NCBI GenBank assembly: GCA_963924555.1
Contig: OZ004583.1
Span: 1,893,501-1,957,500 of the forward strand
Direction: 5' to 3'
Length of the DNA stretch: 64,000 bases
From: Crambe crambe
Lineage: Eukaryota > Porifera > Demospongiae > Poecilosclerida > Crambeidae
A model generated the notes under the pieces. The model searched no databases. It was not told the DNA's origin and was given only the letters and a program-made list of their open reading frames with translations. Position 1 is the stretch's first letter; the number at the start of each line of letters is the position of its first letter. Below are positions 61,765-64,000 of this stretch, in pieces. The position numbers and the translations under genes are program-made.

Positions 61765-62205
61765 CATCTTCAGTGTGATGGCCTCACCGAGAGGTTCAAT
61801 CGTACTCTCGTACTCTAAAGACGCTGATATGCAAGCATGTTGATGTCCATGGGAAGCAGTGGGACAAGTATTTACATGGGATGCCTATGAGGCAACAGGC
61901 GAGAAGCCATCTTACCTTCTTTATGGTAGCTATCCTATTCAAGCTGCATTTCTTCCTGCTAATGAGGTAGAAGGGGCTGACCTGACAGGCTACCGATGCG
62001 ACAGGAACTCACTGAGATACTCAGTCAATCCAGAAAACCCAGAAGCATTGCAAAAAGTACTATAATAAGGTGAACAAATGTTCTCCTATGCAGTTCAAGA
62101 TTGGCGGTCTAGTGCTATTTCGATTTCCTCAGGAAGAGTCCGGGAAGTTTCAGAAGTTATCTCGTCTGTGGCATGGACCCTATATATATTGAGTTTTTGA
62201 GGCCG
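61765..62205 (+). pseudogene. Ginger1-like integrase C-terminal piece, copy B
   Basis: Continues the integrase interrupted by the gypsy element: CDGLTERFNRTL (catalytic Glu), VHGKQWDK, then TGEKPSYLLYGSYPIQAAFLP and SRLWHGPY in successive frames. Nearly identical to the inverted copy at 45576-45980. Stops and frame changes are present. Confidence 0.75.
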
Positions 62206-62695
62206 GCATTGCAGGAAAACGTGTCTACACTTCAAAAGATGATATTATTCATGTACACTTAAATCTGAGTTACCCTAGTAATCTGACCATCCCTCTACTA
62301 TGGAAGAAAGTAAGCTCGGGGCAAGCTCTAACTGGAGGAGGGGGTGTGTGACAGTAACATTAATTGTTACTTTTATCATTACTAACTGTTATGTAATAAT
62401 CATTGTGATTTCACTTATGACGTAATCTTGTATCATATATTCACTCCTTGATTTGTGACCCTTGAGTAAAGTCTAATATCACTTGAGATGCTGCCTGGTG
62501 ACATTACATGAATAACATATCTGATATAAAGTAGTCTTGTCCTACATGTAAATAATAACCAGATAGTCAACAAGTGAATTTTATATAGCATGCAGTTATA
62601 TTCCTACATAGGTATCCTTTCAAGGAAAAAACAACTTGACAAACTTCAATAGACTTGATTAACTTATAATTATTGGGAGGAGGGTGGGTTAATCT
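62206..62695. other. Non-coding part of copy B
   Basis: Inverted duplicate of about 45070-45575. No gene is seen. Confidence 0.6.
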
Positions 62696-62699
62696 TCAA

Positions 62700-63243
62700 A
62701 GCCAGGTCCACTGGACCTGCCTAAATTTCAGCAGCAAAACTGGACCAGGTCCACTGTTTTCCCCTGCCAAAAATGGACCTGCCTGGATTTCGACAGCGAA
62801 ACTGGACCGGGTCCACTTTTTCCCCCTGCCAAAAATGGACCTGCCTGGATTTCGACAGCGAAACTGGACCGGGTCCACTTTTTCCCCCTGCCAAAAATGG
62901 ACCTGCCTGGATTTCGACAGCGAAACTGGACCGGGTCCACTTTTTTCCCCTGCCAAAAATGGACCTGCCTGGATTTCGACAGCGAAACTGGACCGGGTCC
63001 ACTTTTTTCCCCTGCCAAAAATGGACCTGCCTGGATTTCGACAGCGAAACTGGACCGGGTCCACTTTTTTCCCCTGCCAAAACTGGACCGGGTCCACTTT
63101 TTTCTTGACAAAATGGACCAGGTCCACTTTTGGCAAGGCAGGTCCACTTTTGGCAGAAAAAAGTGGACCCCCCGGTCCATTTTTTTCTGCCAAAAGTGGA
63201 CCAGAGGGTCCACTTTTTTTCCCGGTCCACTTTTGGCATGACA
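62700..63243. repeat. Subterminal hairpin array, copy B
   Basis: Six units of 62 bp in the opposite orientation to the array at 44134-45070, then the compact terminal motifs ending GGCATGACA. Confidence 0.92.
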
Positions 63244-63817
63244 GGCATGTTGAGCAAGGATAGCATATATGATATGTACCAGTGGCGTATCTAGCGAGGT
63301 GCTCAGGGTGCTCGAGCACCCCCCTCAGCTGCTAGCTAGCTTTTTCAGTAGGCTCGCTTCTATAGTTATCTATCCTAAAGCTGATCATCTAGCAAGCAGT
63401 TTAATATTACACTCACAGAAAGAGCAGCATTGGGTCAGAGTTCAATAATCACATCGGTGAGGCGCATGCGCCCGGCACGTTTTTACCCTAAATAATGCAC
63501 ATCTCGATCTAAAATTTCTGTGCTTCTTTATTCAGCCTGCACCTCACTTCTGATCCTGTACGCTGGTAAAGTAGGGTAGCTAATACTTAGGCCATCATCT
63601 GGGTATAATAAAGAGGATGTGATTAATCAAAAGTGGGCGTGGTTCGAAAAAATTTCGCGCGCGCTTACGCGCGCATTCTCTATCTAGCACCCTCCTAGCT
63701 CAAATTCTAGATACGCCACTGTGTACATAGCCTGGCTTGATTAAAGTTGTTCATGAAATGTGCTATGAAAACTGTAAAAGTTGAGCTTTGAATGACTTTT
63801 CGAGATTTACTTGAGGC
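63244..63817 (-). pseudogene. LINE ORF2 3' fragment, interrupted by a MITE
   Basis: Minus-strand sequence matching 51430-51555 (for example ttgttcatgaaatgtgc and tgttgagcaagga). It is split at 63280-63721. Both a family 2 end (63243) and the start of another family 2 element (63818) abut it. Confidence 0.72.
63280..63721. mobile_element. hAT-like MITE with 5-bp duplication
   Basis: Ends CAGTGGCGTATCTAG and CTAGATACGCCACTG, flanked by TGTAC. The undisturbed LINE copy at 51520-51545 reads through with a single TGTAC. Single loose ends of the same kind are at 42730 and 22965. Confidence 0.8.
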
Positions 63818-64000
63818 TGTCATGCCAAAAGTGGACCGGGAAAGAAGTGGACCCCCCGGTCCACTTTTGGCAGAAAAAAATGGACCGGGGGTCCACTTTT
63901 TTCTGCCAAAAGTGGACCTGCCTTGCCAAAAGTGGACCTGGTCCATTTTGTCAAGAAAAAAGTGGACCCGGTCCAGTTTCGCCGTCAAAATCTAAGCAGG
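63818..64000. mobile_element. Start of another Ginger1-like family 2 element (cut by window end)
   Basis: Begins TGTCATGCCAAAAGTGG like 44134 and shows the same compact terminal motifs and the first array unit. Left flank AGGC. The undisturbed LINE at about 51435-51445 confirms the boundary. The rest is outside the window. Confidence 0.85.

Noticed and set aside
62673..63319. Open frames across the second array
   Set aside because: Same reason: the repeat unit happens to lack stops.

Overview
This looks like animal nuclear DNA, most likely from a demosponge. It is AT-rich, has short GT-AG introns, and carries an ARL8 GTPase close to its vertebrate orthologues. About two thirds of it is layered transposons of animal type: Ginger1-like, P, hAT, Mutator-like, Tc1/mariner-like MITEs, LINEs and a Ty3/gypsy element. 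The sponge assignment is an inference from gene content and texture, not a proof.

Layout. 1-2.7 kb: the last five exons of ARL8. 2.9-6.9 kb: a six-exon PH-domain protein. 7.1-12.1 kb: a deleted LINE whose ORF2 is split cleanly by a 1.5 kb Ginger1-like element. 12.4-12.8 kb: three TA-flanked MITEs, one inside another. 12.9-41.4 kb: a tandem family of Reeler-DOMON secreted or surface proteins. Gene 1 (12.9-19.8 kb) is intact and has a huge Thr/Ser mucin tail. Gene 2 (23.5-31.3 kb) has a premature stop and is swollen by a Mutator-like/hAT nest. Gene 3 (33.9-35.1 kb) is a fragment with an inverted piece. Gene 4 (36.9-41.4 kb) is intact, with a GPI-type tail and a 1.7 kb P-like element in intron 1. 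A foldback element (20.1-22.3 kb) lies between genes 1 and 2.

44.1-63.2 kb is a transposon stack whose order can be read from target-site duplications. Two head-to-head copies of a Ginger1-like element (44134-46719 and 46840-63243) are separated by 120 bp. The second copy was split by a P-superfamily transposon (47415-57120, 8-bp duplication) and separately by a young, intact gypsy retrotransposon (57259-61759, 5-bp duplication). The P element was itself hit twice at CCGG, by two further Ginger1-like families (47438-50376 and 50497-52544). The window ends in another Ginger1-like copy that entered a LINE 3' fragment.

Most notable is a set of at least four Ginger1-like families. Each starts TGTCA or TGTAG and makes 4-bp duplications where both ends can be read. 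Each carries its own extensive array of short inverted motifs (GGTCC/GGACC, GACTCCC or GGGGCCCC) near its ends. Two of them carry remains of a Ulp1-type cysteine protease joined to a PHD finger. The only apparently autonomous elements are the gypsy copy and, apart from one frameshift, the P element, which also holds an unexplained convergent 233-residue ORF.
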